Assembly (NCBI GenBank): GCA_964509075.1
Contig: CAZDWC010000003.1
Location: forward strand, 124,001-188,000
Origin: UBA7239 sp964509075
GTDB lineage: Bacteria; Pseudomonadota; Gammaproteobacteria; Pseudomonadales; UBA7239
Length of the DNA: 64,000 bases
Reading direction: 5' to 3'
In this document: one piece after another, positions 54,009-63,394 of the stretch
Position numbering within the stretch: the first letter of the stretch is position 1
Layout of the letters: each line of letters opens with the position of its first letter
Translations under genes and position numbers: made by a program
Notes under the pieces: generated by a model
The model's input: the letters and a program-made list of their open reading frames with translations, nothing else
What the model was told of the DNA's origin: nothing
Databases searched by the model: none

Positions 54009-55017
54009 GATGCAAGGATCCCGGGTTGGCGCCAGTAGAAAAGAATTGCCGCAGCGCGGGAAACAGTGGCTGTGGTGTCGCCAACGCCAGCAGTGGAATT
54101 TTCAGCGATCGCAGTTGTTCTTTTATTTGTGTGTAATGTTGTTGCTGTCGTGCGCGATAGCGCGCCAGTAATGCTTGATCCTGTGTGTCGATCGTTGCGC
54201 GCTGCCGGCCGGCGCGCAGGCGCACCAGGCCTACGGCGGGCAGTTGCTGTTCCAGCGGATCCTGCGTGCTGATGGCAAAGCATTGGCTGTGGCGAACTGC
54301 GCTGTGAAGACTGCGCGCACAGGCTTCATTCCAGTCGTGGAAATCGCTGAGCAAAATCAGACAGCTGCCGGGGCGTGCCACTGCGCGCAATTGTGCGCAG
54401 GCAAGTTCCAGTGTTGGTGCCATTTCTTGTGTTGGTGATGCGCTTGCGGTGTTGTTTTTATCATTGTCGTGCTGGCGTTTTTCGATGTCGAGCAGGCAGC
54501 GAAAAATCTGCAGTACGGTGTGACGGCTGCGCTGCGGTTTGATGTCGATAATGCCCGTGTCGCTGATCAGCATGGCGCCGATGCGATCGCCGGATGCCAA
54601 CGTCGCCCAGGCGAGCAGGGCAGCGGCGTGTGCAGCGAGCACGGATTTGAAACAGCGCCGCGAACCGAAAAACATCGCGCTGCGCAAATCGATCACCAGC
54701 AGTACCGGCCTTTCCTTTTCTTCGCGGAAAATCTTGGTGTGTGGTTTGCCCGTGCGTGCTGTCACGCGCCAGTCAATCGCGCGCACGTCATCGCCCATCT
54801 GGTAAAGGCGCACTTCGTCGAAGTCGATGCCGCGGCCGCGCAGGTTGGAGCGGCGACCGCCGGCGAGTTGTGAACTGTTGCGGCGGTTTTCCAGCGGGAT
54901 GTGCTGTGCGGCGAGGCGCCAGCGCAGCAGATCGGCGAGCACGATTCTGGCACCGTGCGGTTCCAGTGAATCCAGTGTGCGCGCGTTGTGGCTGTGGGGG
55001 TGGCTGTTGGCCGTCAT
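54001..55017 (-). CDS. DUF58 domain protein
   Basis: A 338-residue cytosolic protein with the DUF58 core: GRGIDFDEVRLYQMGDDVRAIDW..TARTGKPHTKIF, followed by a VWA-like fold with DLRSAMFFG and LLSDFHDW, whose metal site is degenerate. DUF58 proteins accompany MoxR ATPases and are their suspected clients. Five bases separate it from moxR. Confidence 0.9.
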   Translation of the reverse strand: MTANSHPHSHNARTLDSLEPHGARIVLADLLRWRLAAQHIPLENRRNSSQLAGGRRSNLRGRGIDFDEVRLYQMGDDVRAIDWRVTARTGKPHTKIFREEKERPVLLVIDLRSAMFFGSRRCFKSVLAAHAAALLAWATLASGDRIGAMLISDTGIIDIKPQRSRHTVLQIFRCLLDIEKRQHDNDKNNTASASPTQEMAPTLELACAQLRAVARPGSCLILLSDFHDWNEACARSLHSAVRHSQCFAISTQDPLEQQLPAVGLVRLRAGRQRATIDTQDQALLARYRARQQQHYTQIKEQLRSLKIPLLALATPQPLFPALRQFFSTGANPGSLHHE

Positions 55018-55022
55018 GGCGA

Positions 55023-55985
55023 TCAGACGCAGGGAACACGTTCCAGCAGCCGGGCAATAAGGCTGTCGACGCTGTGGCCCTCGGCTTCGGCTTCAAAGCT
55101 GGGGATGATGCGGTGGCGCAGCACATCCGGTGCCAGCGTGCGGATGTCATCCGGCGACACAAAATCGCGACCGTCCAGCCAGGCGCGGGCACGGGCGCAG
55201 CGATCCAGCGCGATGGTGGCGCGCGGGCTGGCACCGTATTCGATCAGGCGCTCAAGACTGCTGTCGTAGCGGCCGGGTGTGCGCGTGGCGAGAATCAGTT
55301 GCACCAGGTATTCCTCGACACTGTCGGCCATATGGATATTGAGTGCAGCCTCGCGGGCAGCGAGCAAATCCTGCTCTGTCATTTTTGTGGGTGCATCGCC
55401 GTTCCAGTTGCTCTGCGCTTCATTGCGCGCCAGTTGCAGGATGGATTTCTCGGTGTGGGCATCGGGGTAGCCGACTTTGACATGCATGAGAAAGCGGTCG
55501 AGCTGGGCTTCCGGCAGCGGGTAGGTGCCTTCCTGTTCGATGGGGTTTTGCGTGGCCATGACCAGAAACACTTTGGGCAGGGCATAGGTCTGGTTGCCGA
55601 CACTGACCTGGCGCTCGGCCATGGCTTCCAGTAGTGCGGCCTGCACCTTGGCCGGGGCGCGGTTGATTTCGTCGGTCAGCACCAGATTGTGGAAGATCGG
55701 GCCGGGGCGGAATTCAAAGCGCGCTTCTTCCGGGCGATAGATGTCGGTGCCGGTAATATCAGAAGGAAGAAGGTCGGGCGTGAACTGGATGCGCTGGAAG
55801 CTGCCGGAGAGGACATCGGCCAGCTCGCGAATGGCCTTGGTCTTGGCCAGACCCGGTGCGCCTTCCACCAGCAGGTGACCGTCGGCGAGCAGGGTAATCA
55901 GCAGGCGCTCCACCAGTTGTGCCTGACCGAGAATACGGGTTTCCAGCCAGTGCCGACGTTGCATGAATTGTTCTTGCAGGCTCAT
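55023..55985 (-). CDS. moxR: MoxR family AAA+ ATPase
   Basis: First gene of the operon, 320 residues. Walker A EGAPGLAKTKA near residue 37, Walker B VLTDEINRAP near 102, sensor MATQNPIEQEGTYPLPEAQLDRF, all typical of MoxR chaperone-like ATPases that help insert cofactors or assemble VWA proteins. The six genes (moxR, DUF58, DUF4381, batA, VWA-TPR, batD) overlap or nearly overlap, so they are one transcript. Confidence 0.95.
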   Translation of the reverse strand: MSLQEQFMQRRHWLETRILGQAQLVERLLITLLADGHLLVEGAPGLAKTKAIRELADVLSGSFQRIQFTPDLLPSDITGTDIYRPEEARFEFRPGPIFHNLVLTDEINRAPAKVQAALLEAMAERQVSVGNQTYALPKVFLVMATQNPIEQEGTYPLPEAQLDRFLMHVKVGYPDAHTEKSILQLARNEAQSNWNGDAPTKMTEQDLLAAREAALNIHMADSVEEYLVQLILATRTPGRYDSSLERLIEYGASPRATIALDRCARARAWLDGRDFVSPDDIRTLAPDVLRHRIIPSFEAEAEGHSVDSLIARLLERVPCV

Positions 55986-56105
55986 TGCGTGTTATCTCCA
56001 ACTGCCGGAAAACGAGTGGGGCATGGTAGCGGCTCACTGCTGCCGCTGCCATAGCCGTGCGGTCAATGACCTCGTGTAGTGCAGGGAGTTCCGTGTTTGT
56101 GTGAA

Positions 56106-56909
56106 TCACACTGCCGTGGTGTCGAAAAACACACTGCAGCGCAGGAGCTGGCGATGTGCGGCATCCGTTTCTGCAAGCAGCAGCGCGTTACCGCTGGGCA
56201 GCGTGAGGCTGGCGCTGATCCAGTGGCCCGCCGCAATTTTCTTGGTGACACGCAAACCTTTCAGTGCGGCGAGTGGCACTGTTGCGCCGTTGTTGTCACT
56301 TATCTTGCCGTTCGCGACCAGACAGCGATTCAGTGCTGCATGATCCTGGCAATTGAGTGCAGTCACCAGCTGCTCCAGCAAGTGATACAACCTGCCGCGA
56401 CGAGTGAGGGCAGCGCGCGCGAAACCCAGCATGCCCTTGATGCCTAGCTGCTGGTACATGCGCAGGCTCATGCGCCACATCACGGGCAGGGCAGGCAGGC
56501 CCATGCGCAGCAGCTGCAGCATCATGGGCGCCAGTTCCCAATGTGCGGCGAGGCGTTTGATGCGCAGCTGGTCATGCTCCTCATCTATTTCGTAAACCAG
56601 ATGCATGGGCACAGAGGGTGCTACACCCGGTGCCATGGTGATATGGATATCCAGATCGCGCACCACCGTGCACGGGCCGCAGTAGTCGCGCGCCACAGCA
56701 AAGCGGATCTGGTTCGCTGCAATAAAGGTTTCATAAAAGCGGGCGAGAGTGTCGGCGGGTGTAGCGGTAACCGCTTGCGAGCCGACCGGATCTTCCACCA
56801 TGAACTGACGGGCGAACAAGGCCAGCCATGCTGACTTGTCATGTGCAGCCACCGCGGCTGGCGATTGTTCGATCAGGGCCAGCATGGCTGCAGTTTTGTA
56901 GCGCTTCAT
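56106..56909 (-). CDS. hypothetical protein with NTF2/SnoaL-like N-terminal region
   Basis: A 267-residue cytosolic protein. The first half looks NTF2-like: LARFYETFIAANQIRFAVARDYCGP, then RDLDIHITMAPGVAPSVPMHLVYEID and IKRLAAHWEL, the pattern of SnoaL/ketosteroid-isomerase folds. The second half is a helical linker then a shorter domain with LNRCLVANGKISDNNGATVPL, possibly a second NTF2 unit. ATG 56909 follows GGAG; an earlier in-frame start lacks support. No catalytic role can be assigned. Confidence 0.65.
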   Translation of the reverse strand: MKRYKTAAMLALIEQSPAAVAAHDKSAWLALFARQFMVEDPVGSQAVTATPADTLARFYETFIAANQIRFAVARDYCGPCTVVRDLDIHITMAPGVAPSVPMHLVYEIDEEHDQLRIKRLAAHWELAPMMLQLLRMGLPALPVMWRMSLRMYQQLGIKGMLGFARAALTRRGRLYHLLEQLVTALNCQDHAALNRCLVANGKISDNNGATVPLAALKGLRVTKKIAAGHWISASLTLPSGNALLLAETDAAHRQLLRCSVFFDTTAV

Positions 56910-57101
56910 GGCGTGCTCCAGCATCCGGCAAGATTTTGAAAATTGTACCTGTGAAAGCCTTGCAAATCCGGCAAACGTGTACATAATTCGCAGCTCTTCG
57001 GCAACCCGTGTGGGGCTTGATGTTTATTCTCTAGGGCGTCGTCTCCTCTGACACGGAAACGGCGTGAATTGTAAAGTCGTTCTGTTATGAGGGTTGCCTT
57101 G

Positions 57102-57576
57102 ATGGGAACAAACTCCGCACTCGCTCTTGTAAGCGAGCCTCCTGCTGTCGAGCAACGCCAGTCCTGGCCTGCTCATGAAAATACCACCCCTGGATCCGAG
57201 TCTCAGGATCATTTCATCACGCGCAATGGTGTCCAGTTTGCTGGCACGCATCTCATTTTTGATTTCTGGGAAGCAAACAGGCTTGATGATCTGGCATTGA
57301 TGGAAATAGCCATGCGCGACAGCGTGGCAGCAGCCGGCGCAACCCTGCTGCATATCCATTTACATCATTTCACGCCCAATGGCGGTATTTCCGGCGTCGC
57401 AGTACTGGCGGAGTCCCACATCAGTGTTCACACCTGGCCCGAAAAAGGCTTTGCAGCCTTCGACGTTTTCATGTGCGGCGATGCTGAACCTGAAAAAGCA
57501 ATTCCTGTACTGAAAAAGGCGTTTTCGCCCAAGCGTATGAACATTACTGAACACCTGCGTGGAGTGACACAAAGCG

Positions 57577-57584
<8 letters not shown>
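57102..57584 (+). CDS. speD: S-adenosylmethionine decarboxylase proenzyme (class 1B-like)
   Basis: Pyruvoyl enzyme that makes decarboxylated SAM for spermidine synthesis. The self-cleavage site is the Glu-Ser in LAESHISVHTWPE, followed by the AAFDVFMCG segment with the conserved Cys; the mature alpha chain begins at that Ser. 160 residues matches the short prokaryotic form. ATG 57102 follows GAGGG at eight bases; ATG 57087 would add five residues. Overlaps speE by eight bases. Confidence 0.93.
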
Positions 57585-58440
<856 letters not shown>

Positions 58441-58465
58441 TTGTGATCGCTGTTGTCGAAACGAG

Positions 58466-58495
58466 GGGAGCCGCTATATGCGGCTCTTATTCTTT
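58466..58495 (+). terminator. weak terminator between speE and the decarboxylase gene
   Basis: GAGCCGC/GCGGCTC stem with TATAT loop followed by a broken T-run. It may attenuate, not fully stop, transcription into the decarboxylase gene. Confidence 0.6.
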
Positions 58496-58534
58496 GGTGC
58501 TGACGATTGCTTGAAAGCAGGTAGAGGTAAGGTG

Positions 58535-59674
58535 ATGGCCAATCTGTTCTCGGACGTTTTGTTTGATGAAACCCAGACGCGCACATTGGTAGAGCAGTAC
58601 GGTTCGCCGATGCTGCTGCTCGATTGCGAAAAGCTGGCGGATCAGTATCGCCAGTTGTCGGCGGCGTTGCCGGGTGTAAAACTGTTCTACGCAGTGAAAG
58701 CGTTTCCGCACGCGGCTATCGTCAACACGTTAAACCAGCTCGACGCCGGTTTTGATATTGCCTCCACAGGTGAGATCAACCTGTTACGCAAGCAGAAGGT
58801 GAATCCGCGCAACACGATCCACACGCATCCGATCAAGAAAGATAAAGACATTCGTGATGCCTTGCGCTTCGGTTGCAGCACCTTTGTCGTCGACAACCCT
58901 GCCGAGATTGCCAAGTTTCGTAAATATGCCCATCGTGTCGGTTTGCTGCTGCGAGTGGCTTTTCGCAGCCCGGATTGTGCGGTGGATCTATCGAAAAAAT
59001 TCGGCTGCTCGCCAGAGGAGGTGCCGGCTTTGATCAAGGCGGCGAATGCCTTGGGCTTGCATGTGAAAGGTTTGTCTTTTCACGTCGGCTCGCAGTCCAC
59101 TTCACCGAGCACGCATGTTGCAGCTATTGAGGCCTGCTCGCGCTTGATCGAGGAATACGAGGTGCCGATTCGCATACTCGATATCGGCGGTGGTTTTCCT
59201 GTCGATTACGATAACGCAGGCGACATTGATATCGCAGCGTTTTGTGCGCCGATACGTGCGGCATTGGCAAAACTGCCGGAGCATGTGGAAGTGATTGCCG
59301 AGCCGGGTCGTTACCTGATTGCGCCAGCTTGCGCGTGTATTGTCTCGGTGGTCGGCAAGGCCATGCGCGGCGATCAGCCCTGGTACTACCTGGATGACGG
59401 CGTGTACGGTATGTTCAGCGGTCGCATTTACGATCATGCGCGTTATCCGTTGCATGTGTTCCGCAGCGGCCCCACCGTGCCTTCCGCGGTAGTCGGTCCC
59501 ACCTGCGACAGTATTGACGTAATTGAAGAAGCGCTGGAATTGCCGGCGCTGGAAGTGGGTGACTTGATGGTGGGTAGAATGATGGGCGCTTACACTGCCG
59601 CCACGGCAACCACGTTCAATTCCTTGCCCATTCCGCGCATTGTGGTGTTCAACGAACCTGCGCGCGGTGCTTGA
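58535..59674 (+). CDS. PLP-dependent ornithine/diaminobutyrate-type decarboxylase (fold III)
   Basis: Alanine-racemase-fold decarboxylase of 379 residues likely making putrescine. The PLP lysine is in FYAVKAFPH near residue 51, the phosphate loop is GGGFP near 205, EPGRY near 247, and the catalytic Cys region GPTCDSIDV near 323 is typical of ornithine decarboxylase. ATG 58535 follows GAGGTAAGGTG. With speD and speE upstream it completes putrescine to spermidine synthesis. Lysine or both substrates are possible. Confidence 0.88.
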   Translation: MANLFSDVLFDETQTRTLVEQYGSPMLLLDCEKLADQYRQLSAALPGVKLFYAVKAFPHAAIVNTLNQLDAGFDIASTGEINLLRKQKVNPRNTIHTHPIKKDKDIRDALRFGCSTFVVDNPAEIAKFRKYAHRVGLLLRVAFRSPDCAVDLSKKFGCSPEEVPALIKAANALGLHVKGLSFHVGSQSTSPSTHVAAIEACSRLIEEYEVPIRILDIGGGFPVDYDNAGDIDIAAFCAPIRAALAKLPEHVEVIAEPGRYLIAPACACIVSVVGKAMRGDQPWYYLDDGVYGMFSGRIYDHARYPLHVFRSGPTVPSAVVGPTCDSIDVIEEALELPALEVGDLMVGRMMGAYTAATATTFNSLPIPRIVVFNEPARGA

Positions 59675-59675
59675 A

Positions 59676-61868
59676 TCAGATCACGCGAAAGCCGGTTTGC
59701 TGCAAATCGGTTTCGCGTGAAGAGTTTCCTGCCCACAGGCAGTAATTGCCTTTTTCTACCTGCCATGTGCCGGTATCGCTGTGATAGCGTGCCAGTTGTT
59801 GTACAGGAACACGCAAGCTGATCGCCTTCGATTCTCCTGGTGCCAGCCAGACTTTCTGGAATGTACGCAATTGTTTGCGTGCCGTCGGTTGTGATTGCGG
59901 CTGCTCGATGCCGATATAGCATTGAATGACTTCTGCACCGTGATGGCTGCCGGCATTACAGACATCGACATTGACGATCAGTGTATCGTCTTCACACAGT
60001 TCTACTGTTTGTAAGTGTGGTGTGCCAATTCTGAAATCGGTATAACTGAGGCCAAAACCAAATGCAAAGGCAGGCTGTACCTGCATCTTGTCCAGCAAGG
60101 TATAGCCGTGAAAATAATCGTAGCGTGCCGTTTCACTCCAGCAGTCAAAGGCTGGTAGCTGTGCTTCGCTTGCAGGAATGCTGAAGGGCAGTTTTCCTGA
60201 AGGGTTTACCTCGCCAAACAGCAGGCGGGCGAGTGCGTGTCCGCCGTGCATGCCGGGATAACCGGCAAAAACAATGGCGGCAGCCTGATCCTGCCAGCGG
60301 TTCATCATCACGGCACTGCCAGCAACCACTGCAACAATGCTGCGCGCGTTTTGCTCGCAAACCGTGCTGATCAGGTTTTCCTGTTGTGCATTCAGGTGCA
60401 ATGATCGACGATCGCCGCCGCGCGGCACCTTGGGATTTTTTACCGGCTTGCGGTTCGATGTGAGGTTTTCACCTTCATCCTCTGCGTGATAACCGGCAAT
60501 CAGTAATACGGCATCGGCTTCACGTGCGAGCGATGCTGCTTGCTGCGGATTTCTGCCATCGCAGAATATGATGCGAACATCCTGTTGCAGGTAATCCTGC
60601 AAACCTTGCAAAAACGTTACGGTATCCGGTGGCGAAACCCGGCTGCTGCCGTGGTCGCCGAGACAGGGCTGCGTTGCCAGTTCGCCTATCACCAGTAAGG
60701 TCTGCAGCTTGTCGCGATACAGCGGCAGCGTATGCTTGTGATTTTTCAGCAGCACCATGGATTGTTCGGCGCTGGTTTGTGCAAGTGCGCGGTGGTCACT
60801 GCTGGCGATGAGCTCTGCCGGCAGGCTTTCGTCCGGCAGTGTTGTCAGCCAGCGCAGTTTGGCGTTGAGGATGCGCCGCACACTGTCATTGATGACTGAC
60901 TCGGGCACTTGCCCTTTTTTTACCGCGCGCAACAAATGGCGACCATAAAACTGTGCGTAGGGCATTTCGACATCCATGCCAGCCAGCACGGGTTTTTGCG
61001 TTTCATAAATGCCCCACAGCCAATCCGACGACACAAAACCCTCAAACTGCCATTGCTGGCGCAGGATGTCGTGCAGCAGTGGAGCACTATGGCCGCAATA
61101 ATCGCCGTTGATCCTGTTGTAGGCACTCATCAGGGAGTCGATGCCGTGATCAACCAGATACTTGAAATGCGGCAGGTAAACTTCGTGCAGTGTCTGCTCG
61201 TCAATCTGCACGTCGAGATAGAAACGCGAGTTCTCGATGCTGTTCACTGCAAAGTGTTTGGCACAGACCATGACATGCTGAGACTGCACGCCATGCATTA
61301 GCGCACTGCCCATGATGCCGAGATGCACACTGTCTTCGCCGTAGGTTTCCTGCGCGCGGCCCCAGGCCGGGTGACGCAACAAATTGACACACAGGCCGGC
61401 AAAATAATTCGCGCCACTGGCGCGGGCTTCGCGTCCGATTACTTCGCCAATTTGTCTTTCCAGTTCCGCATCCCACGAGGCGCCGCGCAACATGGCGACC
61501 GGAAAGCAGGTGGCATTACCGATAACAATGCCGCGCGGGCCATCGGTAAAAGACAGTGGGGGAATATTGAGGCGTTTGTTGTAGCCGGAATAAATATTAG
61601 GGAAGCGTTTCAGTAGCAGTACGAAGATGCCGAGCTTGGGCAAGATGGCCGCGCCGCCATCACCAGACATCTGGGCAATTTTTTCCTGCAAAGTCATGCG
61701 CGCCAGCAACTGCTCGACGTGTTGTCGCACAGTGTCTGAATGCATGTTGCGCGGCCAGTACTGTGCGCAGGCTTCCAGATCAAGCCGAGTGAAGAGCCAG
61801 TTTTTTGTCTGCCAGAGCGCGACCAACAGTGCTGCCGCGACTAGCAGCCACTGTTGATAGTCAGCCAT
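59676..61868 (-). CDS. glycoside hydrolase family 3 enzyme with N-terminal membrane anchor
   Basis: A 730-residue GH3 beta-glycosidase-like protein. One hydrophobic helix at residues 7-19 without a clear cleavage site suggests a membrane anchor. The GH3 N-terminal domain has SFTDGPRGI, the conserved CAKHFAVNS Lys-His, and the nucleophile Asp in GFVSSDWLWG near residue 282. The alpha/beta sandwich domain and a fibronectin-III-like C-terminal domain (VNVDVCNAGSHHGAEVIQCY) follow. Specificity (glucoside, xyloside) cannot be decided. Its start overlaps the TerC stop by eight bases. Confidence 0.9.
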   Translation of the reverse strand: MADYQQWLLVAAALLVALWQTKNWLFTRLDLEACAQYWPRNMHSDTVRQHVEQLLARMTLQEKIAQMSGDGGAAILPKLGIFVLLLKRFPNIYSGYNKRLNIPPLSFTDGPRGIVIGNATCFPVAMLRGASWDAELERQIGEVIGREARASGANYFAGLCVNLLRHPAWGRAQETYGEDSVHLGIMGSALMHGVQSQHVMVCAKHFAVNSIENSRFYLDVQIDEQTLHEVYLPHFKYLVDHGIDSLMSAYNRINGDYCGHSAPLLHDILRQQWQFEGFVSSDWLWGIYETQKPVLAGMDVEMPYAQFYGRHLLRAVKKGQVPESVINDSVRRILNAKLRWLTTLPDESLPAELIASSDHRALAQTSAEQSMVLLKNHKHTLPLYRDKLQTLLVIGELATQPCLGDHGSSRVSPPDTVTFLQGLQDYLQQDVRIIFCDGRNPQQAASLAREADAVLLIAGYHAEDEGENLTSNRKPVKNPKVPRGGDRRSLHLNAQQENLISTVCEQNARSIVAVVAGSAVMMNRWQDQAAAIVFAGYPGMHGGHALARLLFGEVNPSGKLPFSIPASEAQLPAFDCWSETARYDYFHGYTLLDKMQVQPAFAFGFGLSYTDFRIGTPHLQTVELCEDDTLIVNVDVCNAGSHHGAEVIQCYIGIEQPQSQPTARKQLRTFQKVWLAPGESKAISLRVPVQQLARYHSDTGTWQVEKGNYCLWAGNSSRETDLQQTGFRVI

Positions 61869-62622
61869 TTTTTATGTCGTCTTCCGTCGCATAGGCTTCG
61901 TGCAGATCCACAGGTTTTCCGGCACGTTTGCGCAGACGGATATTCAGGGCTTCCACCGCAACCGAGAACGCCATCGCAAAGTAGACATAGCCTTTGGGCA
62001 CGTGGTAACCGGAACCATCTGCGATCAGTACCACGCCGACGACCAGCAGGAAGGCCAGTGCCAGCATCTTGATGGTGGGGTGATTTTCAATAAACGCACC
62101 AATGCCGCCGGCAAACAGCATCATCAATCCCACAGAGGCGACTACAGCGGCAACCATCACCGGTATCTGTCCGGTCATGCCGACGGCTGTAATAATGGAA
62201 TCCAGTGAAAACACCAGATCGATAATCACAATCTGGAAAATGATGGCTGCAAAACTGTTTTTGACCGTGCTGGAGGATTCACCTTCAATGCCTTCCAGCA
62301 ATTGATGGATTTCTTGCGTGCTCTTCCACAGCAGGAACAAGCCGCCTGCGCAGAGAATGATGTCGCGCCCGGACACGCCGTGCTCCATGACAGTGAACAA
62401 CGGTTCCGTCATGCCGGCGATGTAGGCCAGCGTCATCAGCAGGGCGATGCGCATGAACATGGCGAGAAACAGACCGATGCGGCGCGCGACCTCGCGTTTT
62501 TCCTTGGGTAGCTTCTCGACCAGAATTGAAATAAAGATGATGTTGTCGATACCCAGCACCAGCTCGAGTGCGGTAAGGGTCAGGAAAGCCATCCAGGCTT
62601 GCGGGTCAGTCAGGTAATGCAT
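61861..62622 (-). CDS. TerC family integral membrane protein
   Basis: A 253-residue membrane protein with about seven helices and the TerC patterns LELVLGIDNIIFISIL near residue 20 and IIDLVFSLDSIITAVGMT near 135, where the two Asp residues in helices bind metal. TerC relatives export manganese and metallate secreted enzymes. It is encoded with the GH3 enzyme in the same direction. Confidence 0.93.
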   Translation of the reverse strand: MHYLTDPQAWMAFLTLTALELVLGIDNIIFISILVEKLPKEKREVARRIGLFLAMFMRIALLMTLAYIAGMTEPLFTVMEHGVSGRDIILCAGGLFLLWKSTQEIHQLLEGIEGESSSTVKNSFAAIIFQIVIIDLVFSLDSIITAVGMTGQIPVMVAAVVASVGLMMLFAGGIGAFIENHPTIKMLALAFLLVVGVVLIADGSGYHVPKGYVYFAMAFSVAVEALNIRLRKRAGKPVDLHEAYATEDDIKNG

Positions 62623-62691
62623 GGTGTGGCCGCTGGTCGTGTGAGTGTGGGCGGCAATTGTACCGGTGAGTCGCCAGCTTGCACACTGCGT

Positions 62692-63156
62692 CTATTCGCG
62701 CAGCGGATGTTCGTACAATGTTTCCAGTGGCAGGCGTCTGCCGCTGCGGTAATCGTCGATCACCTTGAGTACCAGCGGACTGCGCAGCTCTCCCGCCCGG
62801 TGTTTTTCCAGCACAGTGTCGTAATCCAGCCATACGGCTTCAGCGATGCCCTCGTCCAGCGCTGTGCCAAGGTGTGCCAGCGGGGTGCCGACAAAGGCGA
62901 TGCGCAGGTACATGTAGCCATTGCTCGGTGCCAGGTAGCTGTAGAGTCCCAGCCAATGGGTTATCTCCACCTGCCAGGCCGTTTCTTCCAGTGTCTCGCG
63001 CAAGGCGCCGGCCAGCAGTGTTTCACCTTCATCCCAGTGGCCGGCTGGCTGGTTGTAGACCATTTGTTGGCGAAACTGATCGTATTCATGCACCAGCAGA
63101 AACTTGCCGTCTTGTTCGACGACGGTGGCGACGGTAACGTGGGGAGCCCATTGCAT
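62692..63156 (-). CDS. nudJ: NUDIX hydrolase NudJ-like
   Basis: A 154-residue phosphatase/NUDIX hydrolase. NUDIX box at about residues 37-59: Gly in GHWDEGE with the RETLEET Glu cluster, matching Gx5Ex7REUxEE. N-terminal MQWAPHVTVATVVEQDGKFLLV and the PRSPLV-like VLEKHRAGELRSPLVLKVIDDY are typical of NudJ, which hydrolyses thiamine-PP and HMP-PP. ATG 63156 is preferred over an upstream ATG. Confidence 0.88.
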   Translation of the reverse strand: MQWAPHVTVATVVEQDGKFLLVHEYDQFRQQMVYNQPAGHWDEGETLLAGALRETLEETAWQVEITHWLGLYSYLAPSNGYMYLRIAFVGTPLAHLGTALDEGIAEAVWLDYDTVLEKHRAGELRSPLVLKVIDDYRSGRRLPLETLYEHPLRE

Positions 63157-63240
63157 GTTGAGACCTGTAACGCTGTGGTGAAGAACGTGCAATGCTAGCC
63201 GAATGTGTTGATCCTGTGCAGGATCCTGCTGTTGTTCCTG

Positions 63241-63342
63241 AGGTTGTAAGCGACTACAGGTTGTAAGCGACTACAGGTTGTAAGCGAATACAGGTTGTAA
63301 GCGAATACAGGTTGTAAGTGACTACAGGTTTTAAGCGACTAT
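63241..63342 (+). repeat. six tandem 17-bp repeats
   Basis: Units of AGGTTGTAAGCGACTAC at 63241, 63258, 63275, 63292, 63309 and 63326; two have AATAC, one GTGAC and the last TTTTAAG. An inverted repeat GATCCTG/CAGGATC lies just before, at 63210-63225. The array sits between nudJ and the response regulator and may be protein-binding iterons or a minisatellite. Confidence 0.85.
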
Positions 63343-63346
63343 TAAG
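63330..63346 (+). promoter_or_regulatory. PmrA-type direct repeat upstream of the response regulator
   Basis: TTTAAG-N5-ATTAAG fits the PmrA/BasR-like direct-repeat consensus YTTAAK-N5-YTTAAK at 11 of 12 constrained positions. It joins the end of the 17-bp array and lies about 50 bases before the regulator start, suggesting autoregulation. Confidence 0.4.
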
Positions 63347-63394
63347 ATGCGTTGCAGATAATGTGGCTGGACTGGCGGTGGAGAGGAAGGTGTT

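Noticed and set aside
63241..63342. Possible CRISPR array
   Set aside because: The 17-bp units are directly adjacent with no spacers, and there are no cas genes nearby.
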